Shown here: positions 53,298 to 62,082 of the stretch, in pieces
Layout: each line of letters starts with the position of its first letter
Position numbering within the stretch: position 1 is the first letter of the stretch
Source of the DNA: Salinisphaera sp.
Lineage (GTDB): Bacteria; Pseudomonadota; Gammaproteobacteria; Nevskiales; Salinisphaeraceae
Length of the DNA: 64,000 nucleotides
Direction of reading: 5' to 3'
Assembly (NCBI RefSeq): GCF_002729955.1
Contig: NZ_PBYA01000026.1
Location: 31,623-95,622 of the forward strand
The notes under the pieces: generated by a model
The model's input: the letters and a program-made list of their open reading frames with translations, nothing else
Database searches by the model: none
What the model was told of the DNA's origin: nothing
Program-made: the position numbers and the translations under genes

Positions 53298-54112
53298 CGT
53301 GCGCGGCGAACGTTGGCCAGCAGGGGCGCGCCGGTATCGGTATCCGTAACCAGGGTGCAGTCCACGCCATAGAGTTCGCGTACCAGCTCGCGGCTGACGA
53401 TCTCCGACGGCGGGCCGGCGGCGACCACGCAGCCGTCGCGCATGGCCACCAGATGATCGGCATAGCGACAGGCGTTGCCCAGATCGTGGAGCACCATCAC
53501 CACTGTCTTGCCCTCGGCGGCCAGATCGCGCACCAGCTCGAACACCTCGATGGCATGGCCCAGATCGAGGGCGGTGGTGGGTTCGTCGAGCAGCAGCACG
53601 GGCGTCTGCTGGGCGATTGCCATGGCAATCCAGGCGCGCTGGCGCTGGCCGCCCGACATGGCTTCCAGCGGTCGATGTGCCAACGCCTGCAGATCGGCGG
53701 CGGCCAGCGCGGCGTCCACCACGGCGCCGTCCTCGGCTGACCACTGGCGCAGCCAGCTCTGGTGCGGCTGGCGCCCGAAGCGGATCAGTTCGGCCGCGGT
53801 CAGCCCTTCCGGCGCGGTCACGCTCTGGGGCAACAGGGCCAGCGCACGGGCCAGTTCGCGGGCGCCGTAGCTGCGAATATCGCGGCCTTCGAGGGCGATA
53901 CGGCCGGCCTGCGGCGTATGCAGACGTGCCAGCGCGGACAGCAGCGTGGATTTGCCGCAGCCGTTGGGCCCGACAATGGCCGTGACCTGATCGCGTGGAA
54001 AGGCAATATCCAGCCCGCTGAGCACTGGGCGCCGACCATAGGTCACGCACAGCTTTTCGGCTTGCAGCGGGCTGGTCAGCGATAGGGGCGGCGCGTCGAA
54101 AGGCACGGTCAT
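53294..54112 (-). CDS. Fe-siderophore ABC transporter ATP-binding protein
   Basis: A 272-residue FecE/FepC-type ATPase: Walker A GPNGCGKST (48-56), signature SGGQRQ, Walker B LLLDEPT and a switch His in VLHDLGNACRYADH. It is the last gene of the transport operon; its ATG overlaps the preceding permease stop (ATGA). It powers import of the ferric siderophore bound by the periplasmic protein encoded upstream. Confidence 0.95.
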   Translation of the reverse strand: MTVPFDAPPLSLTSPLQAEKLCVTYGRRPVLSGLDIAFPRDQVTAIVGPNGCGKSTLLSALARLHTPQAGRIALEGRDIRSYGARELARALALLPQSVTAPEGLTAAELIRFGRQPHQSWLRQWSAEDGAVVDAALAAADLQALAHRPLEAMSGGQRQRAWIAMAIAQQTPVLLLDEPTTALDLGHAIEVFELVRDLAAEGKTVVMVLHDLGNACRYADHLVAMRDGCVVAAGPPSEIVSRELVRELYGVDCTLVTDTDTGAPLLANVRRAR

Positions 54113-55191
54113 ACGCCTATTTTGTGGCCTGGACGCAGCAGTATCCAGAGCAGCACCGGCGCGCCGACCACGGTACTGATCAGGCCCACCGGAATCTCGA
54201 TGGGTGAGAACAGTACCCGCCCGGCCAGATCGGCCACCACCATGAGCAGCGCACCCGCCAGCGTGGACCCCATCAGCGGCACGCCCCGGCGCGAGGATAG
54301 ATGTCGGGCCACTTCCGGGCCGATGAGCGCGATCAGCCCCACCGGGCCGGCCACCGCCACGGCCAGCGCGGTCAGGCCCACCGACAGCACGAGCGCGCCC
54401 AGGCGGATATGGCCCACGCGAATGCCCAGGCCCTGGGCCACACCTTCGGAAAAACGCACCACCCCCAGCGCCCGCGCCAGCGCCGCCGCGCCGATCAAGC
54501 CGATCACCAGGCCGACGGCGAGCATGTTAAGGGCGAGCGCGCCCACGCCGTTGAGGCTGCCCACGGTCCAGGGGTAAGCGGCATTGGCGGCGTCGATCGC
54601 GCTGCGCGCAAGCATGAGCCGCGTGATGGCATCGAAGGCTGCGCCCACGCCGATGCCGGCCACGAGGAAACGATAGCCCTGGGTGCCGATGCCGCCGGCC
54701 AGACCGAAAGCGATGGCCGTGGCCACGCTGGCGCCGACCAGCGCCATCGCCGGCGGCGCGATGCCCAGGCCCACGCCCAGCACCGAGGCCACGGCGAAGG
54801 CGGTCGCGCCGTTGTCCAGCCCGATGATGCCGGGGGTGGCCAGGCGGTTGCGGGCAAGTGTTTGCATCAGACAGCCCGCCAGCGCGAAGGCCCCGCCCGA
54901 GAGCACCCCGGCGAGCAGCCGTGTGGCGCGCAGCTGCTGAACGACGAATACGTCCATGCCGTCGCCGTAGCCGAACAGCCCGGCAATCGCGGCGCGGGGC
55001 GCGATCGAAACCTCGCCCAGGCACAGCGATGCCACACAGGCGGCCAGAAGTGCGACGGCCAGCAGCAGATTGGCGGCACAGGCGCGCTTGTCGAGCAGTA
55101 TCGAGCGCCCGCTTCGGGCCGGGCCCAAGGCGAGGCGCCAGCTCCCCGCCGGCGCGAGTGCATGCGCTGGATGCGCGTTCGCGCGACTCAT
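54109..55191 (-). CDS. FecCD-type siderophore permease (second)
   Basis: A 360-residue FecCD permease with about nine to ten membrane segments: LRATRLLAGVLSGGAFALAGCLMQTLARNRLATPGIIGLDNGA and VGLIALIGPEVARHL, the coupling-helix region. The N-terminal 45 residues are hydrophilic and unusually long. The ATG overlaps the stop of the upstream permease gene (ATGA). It pairs with the preceding permease to form a heterodimeric channel. Confidence 0.93.
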   Translation of the reverse strand: MSRANAHPAHALAPAGSWRLALGPARSGRSILLDKRACAANLLLAVALLAACVASLCLGEVSIAPRAAIAGLFGYGDGMDVFVVQQLRATRLLAGVLSGGAFALAGCLMQTLARNRLATPGIIGLDNGATAFAVASVLGVGLGIAPPAMALVGASVATAIAFGLAGGIGTQGYRFLVAGIGVGAAFDAITRLMLARSAIDAANAAYPWTVGSLNGVGALALNMLAVGLVIGLIGAAALARALGVVRFSEGVAQGLGIRVGHIRLGALVLSVGLTALAVAVAGPVGLIALIGPEVARHLSSRRGVPLMGSTLAGALLMVVADLAGRVLFSPIEIPVGLISTVVGAPVLLWILLRPGHKIGV

Positions 55192-56228
55192 AGCGTGGGC
55201 AGACGTCGCGAGCGCACCACGGCCACCAGCACGGGCGCGCCGATCAGGGCCGTGAGCACCCCCAGCGGCAGTTCGGAGGGGCGCACGACCAGCCGCGATA
55301 CCACGTCCGCGCCGAGCGTGAGCGCGGCACCGATGGGCAGGCACAGCCAGAGCGTGGCGCGTACATCGGGGCCGGCCAGGGCCCGGGCCACGAACGGCGC
55401 GACCAGGCCGATGAAGGCGATCGGCCCGGCAATGGCCGTGGCCGAACCCACCAGCAGGGCGACGGCCACGACCACCAGCAGGCGAACCAGCCGCGGTCGA
55501 TGCCCCAGCCCGCTGGCCACGTGTTCGCCCAGCGCCAGCGCGGCCAGCGGCCGGGCGATGCCGATGACCATCAGACCGGCGACCCCAAGGCCGGGCAGCA
55601 GCGCGATCACGTCGGCCGGGCGACGACCGGCAAAGCTGCCCACCACCCAGAACCGAATTTCGTCGGCAGTACGTTCGTCGAACAAAAGCACCAGCGAGGT
55701 CAGCGCATAGAGCAGGCCGGAGAGCACAGCACCGGCGAGCACGAGCCGTACCGGATCTTCGCCGGCGCCGCGCACGCGCGAGGCCGCGAGTACGGCCAGA
55801 CAGCCGGCCAGCGCACCGAACTGGGCGACCGGTACGCGCAGGGTGGCTGCATCCGCGCCGAGTGCGATGGCGATGGCCACCGCGAAGGTGGCCCCGCCGC
55901 TGACCCCCAGCAGGCCCGGTTCGGCCAGCGGGTTACGGGTGACCGCCTGCAGCAGGGCGCCCGCCACCGCGAGTGCTGCGCCCACCAGTACGCCGATAGC
56001 GGTCCGCGGCGCGCGCAGCGATTCGATCGCGAACCAGGCGTTGTCGTCGGTCATGCGCCCGGTTAGGGCGCGCAAAAGCGTATCCAGCGACTGAGCCGGG
56101 CCGATCGCACCCGCGCCGAACAGCAGGCTGGCGGTGCACACGATCAGCGTTACACCGCACAGAAGTCCGAACCACAGGCCGACACGGCGCTCGCGCGTGT
56201 CGGTCGCAATGCGTGGCCGCTCGCTCAA
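55188..56228 (-). CDS. FecCD-type siderophore permease (first)
   Basis: A 346-residue FecCD permease. Conserved stretches are LRAPRTAIGVLVGAALAVAGALLQAVTRNPLAEPGLLGVSGGA and IAFIGLVAPFVARALAGPD. The start is a TTG whose TTGA overlaps the binding-protein stop, a coupling arrangement also seen downstream in this operon; no ATG lies near. A longer upstream frame exists but would lie within the binding-protein gene. Confidence 0.92.
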   Translation of the reverse strand: MSERPRIATDTRERRVGLWFGLLCGVTLIVCTASLLFGAGAIGPAQSLDTLLRALTGRMTDDNAWFAIESLRAPRTAIGVLVGAALAVAGALLQAVTRNPLAEPGLLGVSGGATFAVAIAIALGADAATLRVPVAQFGALAGCLAVLAASRVRGAGEDPVRLVLAGAVLSGLLYALTSLVLLFDERTADEIRFWVVGSFAGRRPADVIALLPGLGVAGLMVIGIARPLAALALGEHVASGLGHRPRLVRLLVVVAVALLVGSATAIAGPIAFIGLVAPFVARALAGPDVRATLWLCLPIGAALTLGADVVSRLVVRPSELPLGVLTALIGAPVLVAVVRSRRLPTL

Positions 56229-57160
56229 GGCTGGCTGGCGATACCCAGCGCCCGGGCGATGTCGTCGAGAATCGCGTGAGCGGCAAGCGGGCCGGAGGCG
56301 CTGGTCCACAGCTGGCCGTCGACGGGCACGACCTGATCGCGCTGAACCACGTCCAGGCGTTCGAAGGCCGGCGAGGTGCGGGCCTTGGCCAGCGCGGATT
56401 CGCCGTCGGCGTTGAGCGTGGCCAGAAACAGCCAGTCGCTGTCGATCCGGTCGAGGTTTTCCAGACTCAACGGATCGCTATGCGGGCGATCGTCGGCGAT
56501 GTCGCCATGCTCGGGCGACTCGAACCCGGCCGCGGCCAACACCCGGCCGGCAAAGATCTTCGACGACATCACCAGTGGGCCCTGGGGCATCCAGCGCGCA
56601 AGCGTGGCCTCGGTGCCGGCCGGTACCTCGGCGCTGATCTTGTCGGCGCGCTCGTCGAAGGCCTGGATGAGCTGTTCGGCCTTGTCTTCGCGACCGAGCG
56701 CGCGTGCGAACAGCCGGGTTTCGTTCTGCCAGGCGTCGGGCGCGAAATAAGAGTGCTTCGGCACCACGGTCGGTGCGATCTTCGACAGCAGCCGGTACTG
56801 CGGCTCGGACAGATTCGAAGAGGCCAGGATCACGTCCGGACGCTGGGCGACCACGGCTTCGATATTGGTTTCGCGGGCGGTGCCGACGATGGCGATACCC
56901 GGCACGCGTTCCTGCATGTAGTGGGCGACGCTGTCGCCGCCGCGTGTGGCCACGGCTGCCACCGGTTTGCTGCCCAGCGCCACGGCGGTATCGAGCGCGC
57001 CTTCATACAGGGTCACGACACGCTCGGGGGTGCCGTCGATCTCGACCTTGCCATAGGCGGTATCGAGGGTGCGGGCGGCCAGCGCCGGGCCGGCAAACAC
57101 GGCCAGAACGAGGATTGCGATGACGCCGAGCGCGGTGCGCGGGGCATTGAAAAACGACAT
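56225..57160 (-). CDS. Siderophore ABC transporter substrate-binding protein
   Basis: A 311-residue FepB/FatB-like binding protein. The signal peptide is MSFFNAPRTALGVIAILVLAVFAGPALA. The mature fold shows PERVVTLYEGALDTAVALGSKPVAAV, NIEAVVAQRPDVILAS and a C-terminal HAILDDIARAL. No lipobox, so it is soluble in the periplasm. It delivers the ferric siderophore to the two permeases encoded just downstream. Two strong hairpins lie between the receptor gene and this one. Confidence 0.93.
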   Translation of the reverse strand: MSFFNAPRTALGVIAILVLAVFAGPALAARTLDTAYGKVEIDGTPERVVTLYEGALDTAVALGSKPVAAVATRGGDSVAHYMQERVPGIAIVGTARETNIEAVVAQRPDVILASSNLSEPQYRLLSKIAPTVVPKHSYFAPDAWQNETRLFARALGREDKAEQLIQAFDERADKISAEVPAGTEATLARWMPQGPLVMSSKIFAGRVLAAAGFESPEHGDIADDRPHSDPLSLENLDRIDSDWLFLATLNADGESALAKARTSPAFERLDVVQRDQVVPVDGQLWTSASGPLAAHAILDDIARALGIASQP

Positions 57161-57179
57161 GGTGAAGCTCCGTGATGGC

Positions 57180-57241
57180 GCACGGTCGGGATCGCGACCG
57201 TGCAGGATAATGCGCGCCGCCGCCTGGAGCCAGCGGCGGCG
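57180..57241 (-). terminator. Two adjacent hairpins between receptor and binding-protein genes
   Basis: GCACGGTCG/CGACCGTGC (6-base loop) and CGCCGCCGC/GCGGCGGCG (9-base loop) are both perfect 9-bp stems. No T-run. They would either attenuate transcription into the ABC genes or protect the processed mRNA ends, giving more receptor than transporter. Confidence 0.5.
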
Positions 57242-57276
57242 CTTGCGAAAGGTTTGTGGGCGGTCGTGGGGCGGCT

Positions 57277-59238
57277 CTAGAACTCGACGTTCACGCCCAG
57301 CCAGTAGCGGCGCCCGTCCTCGACGAAACCGTATTCTTCGTAGTTCACGTCGTCGTCGAAGAGGTTGTAGACGACGACGTTGAGGGTGGTGGCGTCGGTC
57401 AGGTCGTAGCCCATGCCCGCGTCCACGAAGGTGTAAGAGGGGGCGACCAGCGAGCGCTGCGAAGGCCCGGTGGTGGGCTGGCTTTCTTCGCCGCGATAGG
57501 TCAGGCGCGCCCAGGAGGCGATGTTCTGCGTGGCCTGCCAGTTGGCCGAGGCGCTGAACAGATGCTTGGGCAGCTGGGTGAGCGGTTCACCTTTGTATTC
57601 GCCGGACTTCTGCTCGGAATCGGTATAGGTATAGCTCGCGGATACGTCCACGGTGGCGCTCACCGGGGCCGACAGGGCGATTTCCACGCCCTGGGTGATC
57701 GCTTCGTCGACGTTGATGCGATAGGTCGGGTCGGAGCCGAACTGGTTGGGGCCGTCGCTGCAGATATCGATCGGGCAGGCCACGCGGGTGATCTTGTCGT
57801 CGAAGTCGTTGTGGAACAGCGTGAGGCTCGCGTTGGCCCCCCAGTCGCTGGCATAGAGCAGGGCGATTTCCTTGTTGACCGAGGTTTCCGGTTCCAGGTC
57901 CGGGTTGCCGTAGATATTGCCGCCCCGGCTGACCTGGCCGAAGTCGGGGGTGATCTCGCGCAGGTCCGGGGCGCGAAAGCCGGTCGACACGCCACCCTTC
58001 AGGGTCCAGTTGCGGGTGGGGTTCCATACGCCGTACAGACGCGGGCTGACGTGCGAATCGAAGTTCTCGTCGTGATCCAGGCGCAGCCCGCCGGTGAGTG
58101 CGAAGGTGTCGGTGAGCATCCACTCGTCCTCGGCGAACACCGCCCAGATGTCTTTTTCGACATCGGTGAGATCGGAAATCTGGTTGGTGGTGTCGTCGGC
58201 CAGTTCCTGGCGTTCCGCGCTGGCACCCAGGGTGACGACGTGCATGCCCAGGGGTACGACCACGCTGGTCTTGGCCACCGTGTTGGTGATCTCGATTTCG
58301 CGGCTCGAATTTTCGGCTGTTTCACGCTGGATATAGGTATCGGTGGTGCCGAAGTCCCAGCGGCCCTGGTGGGTCAGGGCGTAATGCTCGCGCGAATAGC
58401 GGTTGAAGGAATCGGTGCAGCCACCGCGACAGCCGGTGACCCGGCCGGAGCGGCCGACGTTCTGCTCGCGTGTCTGTTCCTCGGCGCCGGCTTCGAGGGT
58501 GAAGTCCTGGTTATCGGTGGGCGTGAACGCCAGGCGCGCGGTGAGGTTGCGCAGGTCCTTGCCTTCATAGCCGTCGATGATCTCGTCTTCGGCGCGACGG
58601 CTGACCTTGCCGTAGAGCTGCAGGCCCAGAAGGTCCTGCTTGAGCGGGCCGCCGACATAGAAGTTCGCGCTCTGCCGATTTCCGGAGTCTCCGTCTTCCT
58701 GGATGATGGCATCGGCCTGCACGGCGCCGCCCCAGTCGTCGGGCACCTTACGGGTGATGATGTTGATCACGCCGCCGATGGCATCGGAGCCGTAGAGCGT
58801 GGACATCGGCCCGCGGATGACTTCGATGCGGTCGATGGCCTGCAGTGGCGGCAAGAAATCCTGTTCGAAGCCGGCGCTGCCGTTCGGACGCGTTTCGCGG
58901 GTGTTCTGGCGCTTGCCGTCGACGAGAATCAGCGTATAGGCGCTGGGCATGCCTCGAATGCTGATATCGCGGCCGTTGTCGCCCGCGCCGCCGCCGGTCA
59001 CGATGACGCCGGGCACGTCCTGCAGGGCATCGGTGACGTTGCGGTAATAGCGTTTTTCGATCTTTTCCTGATCGATCACGCTGATCGAGGCCGGCGCGTC
59101 TTCGATCTGCTGTTCATGGCCGGAGGCTGTGACGACGACTTCGCCGAGCGACATCGCCTCCTGGGCGTTCGCCGTGGCGACGCCGCCTGCAACCATACCC
59201 CACCCCAATGCCAGACAGGCATGCCCGATACGTGTCAT
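57277..59238 (-). CDS. TonB-dependent receptor, FepA/CirA class
   Basis: A 653-residue outer-membrane receptor. After a signal peptide ending ATANA comes the TonB-box region LGEVVVTASG, the plug with EDAPASISVIDQEKIEKR and IEVIRGPMSTLYGSDAIGGVINIITRKVP, and a barrel ending GVNVEF with Phe. The overall pattern matches catecholate receptors (FepA, CirA, colicin receptors). AGGGGA lies before the ATG. It is the first gene of the five-gene uptake operon and is preceded by a Fur-box-like sequence. Confidence 0.94.
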   Translation of the reverse strand: MTRIGHACLALGWGMVAGGVATANAQEAMSLGEVVVTASGHEQQIEDAPASISVIDQEKIEKRYYRNVTDALQDVPGVIVTGGGAGDNGRDISIRGMPSAYTLILVDGKRQNTRETRPNGSAGFEQDFLPPLQAIDRIEVIRGPMSTLYGSDAIGGVINIITRKVPDDWGGAVQADAIIQEDGDSGNRQSANFYVGGPLKQDLLGLQLYGKVSRRAEDEIIDGYEGKDLRNLTARLAFTPTDNQDFTLEAGAEEQTREQNVGRSGRVTGCRGGCTDSFNRYSREHYALTHQGRWDFGTTDTYIQRETAENSSREIEITNTVAKTSVVVPLGMHVVTLGASAERQELADDTTNQISDLTDVEKDIWAVFAEDEWMLTDTFALTGGLRLDHDENFDSHVSPRLYGVWNPTRNWTLKGGVSTGFRAPDLREITPDFGQVSRGGNIYGNPDLEPETSVNKEIALLYASDWGANASLTLFHNDFDDKITRVACPIDICSDGPNQFGSDPTYRINVDEAITQGVEIALSAPVSATVDVSASYTYTDSEQKSGEYKGEPLTQLPKHLFSASANWQATQNIASWARLTYRGEESQPTTGPSQRSLVAPSYTFVDAGMGYDLTDATTLNVVVYNLFDDDVNYEEYGFVEDGRRYWLGVNVEF

Positions 59239-59257
59239 TTATTCCCCTCGCTCATTT

Positions 59258-59276
59258 AAATGCGAATCATTCCTAT
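59258..59276 (-). promoter_or_regulatory. Fur-box-like sequence upstream of the second receptor
   Basis: On the minus strand AGGAATGATTCGCATTTA contains an AATG...CATT dyad and the core GATTCGCATT shared with the first receptor promoter. It is 20 bases upstream of the ATG, in the space between the receptor and the LysR gene. Confidence 0.66.
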
Positions 59277-59382
59277 TAAGATTGTGCTATAAATGCCGTT
59301 GCAATAGACCGAACGAGTCATTGCGCCGGGCGCAACACGCTCGTGTGTGCGTGGTGTTCGGTGCCCGAGGGAAGAGGCCTGA

Positions 59383-60300
59383 ATGCATCAATTGAGCGAA
59401 CTCGCGGCATTCGTGGCCGTGGTCGACAGCGCCAGCCTGACCGCCACGGCACGCCGTATGTCGCTGTCCAAGTCCACGCTGAGCCGGCGCCTTGCGCGGC
59501 TGGAAGCACGGGTAGGCCAGCCGCTGCTGCGCCGGCGCTCGAACCGGCTGGAGCCGACCGACGCGGGGTGGGTGTTCGCGGGCTATTGCCGCGATATGCT
59601 CGATATCGACCGGGAAAGCCGCTATGCGCTGGAACAGCTCAGCGAGCGGGTGGCCGGCAAGCTGACCGTGCATGCGCATCCGTTGTTCATGCGCGGCTGG
59701 TTCATGCACAACGTCGAGGCGTTTTTACAGCGCTTTGGCGAGATCGAGCTCAACCTGCTCACGCTCACCCAGCCGCCTGGCAACGGCTCCGGGGTGTCGT
59801 TGTGCCTTTGGCCGGGAGAACTCCCCGACTGCGGCCTGCGTAGCGAAGTCGTGGGCCAGCTCAGCCGCGGAATCTATGCGCATCCGGATTATCTGGCGGC
59901 CCATGGGGCACCCTCGCATCCGCGCGAGCTGGCCGAACATTGCTGGGTGGATATGCTCGGCGACCGGCGCACGCCGCTGGAACTGCGCAACGACGGCCAG
60001 GGCACGGTCTATCGGCTGGCACCGGTTCGGGCCCGGGTAAGAACCGATCAACTGGTATTGCAGGCCGATGCGATCGCCCGTGGCCAGGGCCTTGGCATCA
60101 TGCCGGACTGGGCCGCGGCCAAGCGTTCCCAGGCGCATCCGGGCACGCTCAGCCGTTGTCTGCCGGACTGGTCGGTCACGCCGCTGCCGGTGACGCTTGC
60201 CTATCCCTACGGTCGTCTGCCCCGGCGCACGGTCTGTCTGCTCGACTATCTGCGCGAGGCCATCCCGCAGGCATGGCGCAGTCAGCCGGCCGTTGCCTGA
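59383..60300 (+). CDS. LysR-family transcriptional regulator
   Basis: A 305-residue LysR regulator: N-terminal winged HTH (LAAFVAVVDSASLTATARRMSLSKSTLSRRLARLEARVGQPLLRR) and a C-terminal substrate-binding domain of the CrgA/DsdC-like type. GAAGAGG precedes the ATG. It is divergent from the FepA-like receptor but its target is not evident; the downstream gdhA gene is another candidate. The effector is unknown. Confidence 0.9.
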   Translation: MHQLSELAAFVAVVDSASLTATARRMSLSKSTLSRRLARLEARVGQPLLRRRSNRLEPTDAGWVFAGYCRDMLDIDRESRYALEQLSERVAGKLTVHAHPLFMRGWFMHNVEAFLQRFGEIELNLLTLTQPPGNGSGVSLCLWPGELPDCGLRSEVVGQLSRGIYAHPDYLAAHGAPSHPRELAEHCWVDMLGDRRTPLELRNDGQGTVYRLAPVRARVRTDQLVLQADAIARGQGLGIMPDWAAAKRSQAHPGTLSRCLPDWSVTPLPVTLAYPYGRLPRRTVCLLDYLREAIPQAWRSQPAVA

Positions 60301-60346
60301 ACTGACCGCCCGCTCTTGTATCCGCGGCCGATCGGACACAGCTAAT

Positions 60347-60369
60347 ACGTATTGCCCGCAAACGTATTG
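60347..60369 (+). repeat. Direct repeat ACGTATTG upstream of gdhA
   Basis: Two copies of ACGTATTG, starting 15 bases apart, lie within 30 bases of the gdhA ATG. They could be half-sites for a regulator such as the upstream LysR protein, or part of the promoter. No Shine-Dalgarno is present between them and the start codon. Confidence 0.35.
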
Positions 60370-60373
60370 TCTT

Positions 60374-61630
60374 ATGCCGAGTCTTTTCGACGGTGCGAGC
60401 GCGCGTATCGAAGCCGCGCTCGAACATATCGATATTTCTGCCGATATCGCCCAGCAGCTGGCCCAGCCGGACACCGCGCTCAAGGTGTCGGTACCGCTGC
60501 GCCACGATAACGGCGAAATGAAGCTTTATCCCGGTTACCGGGTGCGCTATGACACGACCCTGGGTCCGGCCAAGGGCGGGATTCGTTTTCATCCGGACGT
60601 GAACGCGGACGAAGTCTCCACCCTGGCGTTCTGGATGACCATGAAATGCGCCGTGCTCGGCCTGCCGTTCGGCGGCGGCAAGGGCGGTATTTCGATCGAC
60701 CCCAAGGCGCTGTCTCCGGCCGAGATGGAACGGCTTTCGCGGGCCTATATCGACAAGATCGCCGATTTCATCGGCCCGGATTCCGATATTCCCGCGCCCG
60801 ACGTGAATACCAACCCGCGCGTGATGGGCTGGATGATGGACCAGTACCGCATCATCAACCGGGCCGAGGAACGTGCGGTGATCACCGGCAAGCCGGTGGA
60901 AATGGGCGGCTCCGAAGGTCGTACCACGGCGACCGGCGACGGCGCCTTTCATACGCTTCAAACGATGATGAAGCGCTGGGAGCGCGACGCCGACGGCACC
61001 ACCGTGGCCGTGCAAGGCTTCGGCAATGCCGGCCAGCAGTTCGCGCGTCTATGCGCGGATGCCGGCTATACGGTCGTGGCGGTCAGCGATTCCGGCGGCG
61101 CGATCTACGACGGCAACGGTCTGGATATCGATGCCGTGGCCGAGGCCAAGCAGTCGAAAGGCTCGGTTACCGACGCCGACGGCGAGCAGATGTCCAACGA
61201 CGATCTGATTGCCCTCGAGGTGGACGTGCTGGCGCCGGCCGCCCTGGAAAACGTGATCAACGAAGACAACGCCGCCAACGTGCAGGCCGGCGTGATCGTC
61301 GAGATCGCCAACGGACCCGTGGCCAGCGAGGCCGATGCCACGCTCGTTGAAAACGGCGTTCAGGTGCTGCCCGACATCCTCGCCAACGCCGGCGGCGTGA
61401 CGGTGAGCTATTTCGAATGGGTCCAGAATCGCCAGGCCTGGTACTGGGATGCTGATACCGTGGCCGAGCACCTGAAAACGCGCATGGTCGATGCCACCCA
61501 ACGCGTGGCCGACCGCGCCGAGGAGCTGGATATCGACTATCGCACCGCCGCCTACGTGATCGCGCTGGAAAAACTCGAAAAAGCGGCCGAGGCCCGCGGC
61601 ACCAGCGCCTTCTTTCGCGACGGCGCCTAG
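60374..61630 (+). CDS. gdhA: Glutamate dehydrogenase (GLFV family)
   Basis: A 418-residue glutamate dehydrogenase: PAKGGIRFHPDVNADEVSTLAFWMTMKCAVLGLPFGGGKGG, with the catalytic lysine in GGGKGG, and the dinucleotide-binding GFGNAGQQFARL (Rossmann GxGxxG). It interconverts glutamate and 2-oxoglutarate plus ammonia in the cytoplasm. Length fits the small hexameric NAD-type (about 420). The ATG at MPSLFDGAS lacks a ribosome binding site, so it may be translated from a leaderless or very short leader. A perfect 15-bp hairpin follows. Confidence 0.94.
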   Translation: MPSLFDGASARIEAALEHIDISADIAQQLAQPDTALKVSVPLRHDNGEMKLYPGYRVRYDTTLGPAKGGIRFHPDVNADEVSTLAFWMTMKCAVLGLPFGGGKGGISIDPKALSPAEMERLSRAYIDKIADFIGPDSDIPAPDVNTNPRVMGWMMDQYRIINRAEERAVITGKPVEMGGSEGRTTATGDGAFHTLQTMMKRWERDADGTTVAVQGFGNAGQQFARLCADAGYTVVAVSDSGGAIYDGNGLDIDAVAEAKQSKGSVTDADGEQMSNDDLIALEVDVLAPAALENVINEDNAANVQAGVIVEIANGPVASEADATLVENGVQVLPDILANAGGVTVSYFEWVQNRQAWYWDADTVAEHLKTRMVDATQRVADRAEELDIDYRTAAYVIALEKLEKAAEARGTSAFFRDGA

Positions 61631-62082
61631 GCTGAGGTCACTCACCCGGCAGGAAACACCCTGCTGCCGGGTGAGTGAATACGTCGGGTCAGGCCCCGGG
61701 GGTGTGAGCGTTCCAGGTTGCGCAGGACGGCGCTGCCCCAAGCTGACCCACGTATTCGACGTTAGGGTTATGCGCGCATTGCTCACGGTCTTCGGCCAGT
61801 TTGGCAAAAGCCGTGCAACCGACTGACTTTTCTGTCTATTGGTCTTTCTTCCTCCGCAGCGATGAACTGCGGCCGTGGGGCGGTGCCGTGCACGTACGGT
61901 CGAGCCCCTTGACGCGCGCCACGGTACGGTGGATTACTGGAATGCGTCGGTGAAATGACGTTTCGATTTCGTCGCGCCGACGGCAAAGAACCAGAATAAA
62001 CCTAAAACAATAAATACGGCCCGTGCGATCCCGTGTCCGTTTGACCGGACCCGGCCCCCTTCGACGGTGCCCAGGAGGAGAC
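61631..62082. other. Non-coding interval after gdhA
   Basis: A 450-base stretch without a gene I can support. It starts with the gdhA hairpin and ends with the AGGAGGAG ribosome binding site of the lipoprotein gene. Around 61934-62050 the minus strand reads a hydrophobic peptide-like sequence (AVFIVLGLFWFFAVGATK) ending in a stop, but no start codon lies close enough. The bases there are distinctly AT-rich. Confidence 0.5.
61638..61678 (+). terminator. Perfect 15-bp hairpin after gdhA
   Basis: TCACTCACCCGGCAG and CTGCCGGGTGAGTGA are exact inverted repeats around an 11-base loop, seven bases past the gdhA stop. No T-run follows. Confidence 0.55.

Noticed and set aside
54301..55710. A 469-residue plus-strand frame through the permease genes, rich in His, Arg and Gly
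   Set aside because: The composition is that of reverse-read membrane-protein codons; both permeases are well supported.
57256..59259. A 667-residue open frame on the plus strand across the FepA-like receptor gene
   Set aside because: It mirrors the receptor gene exactly, has no recognisable domain, and long antisense frames are expected at this GC content.
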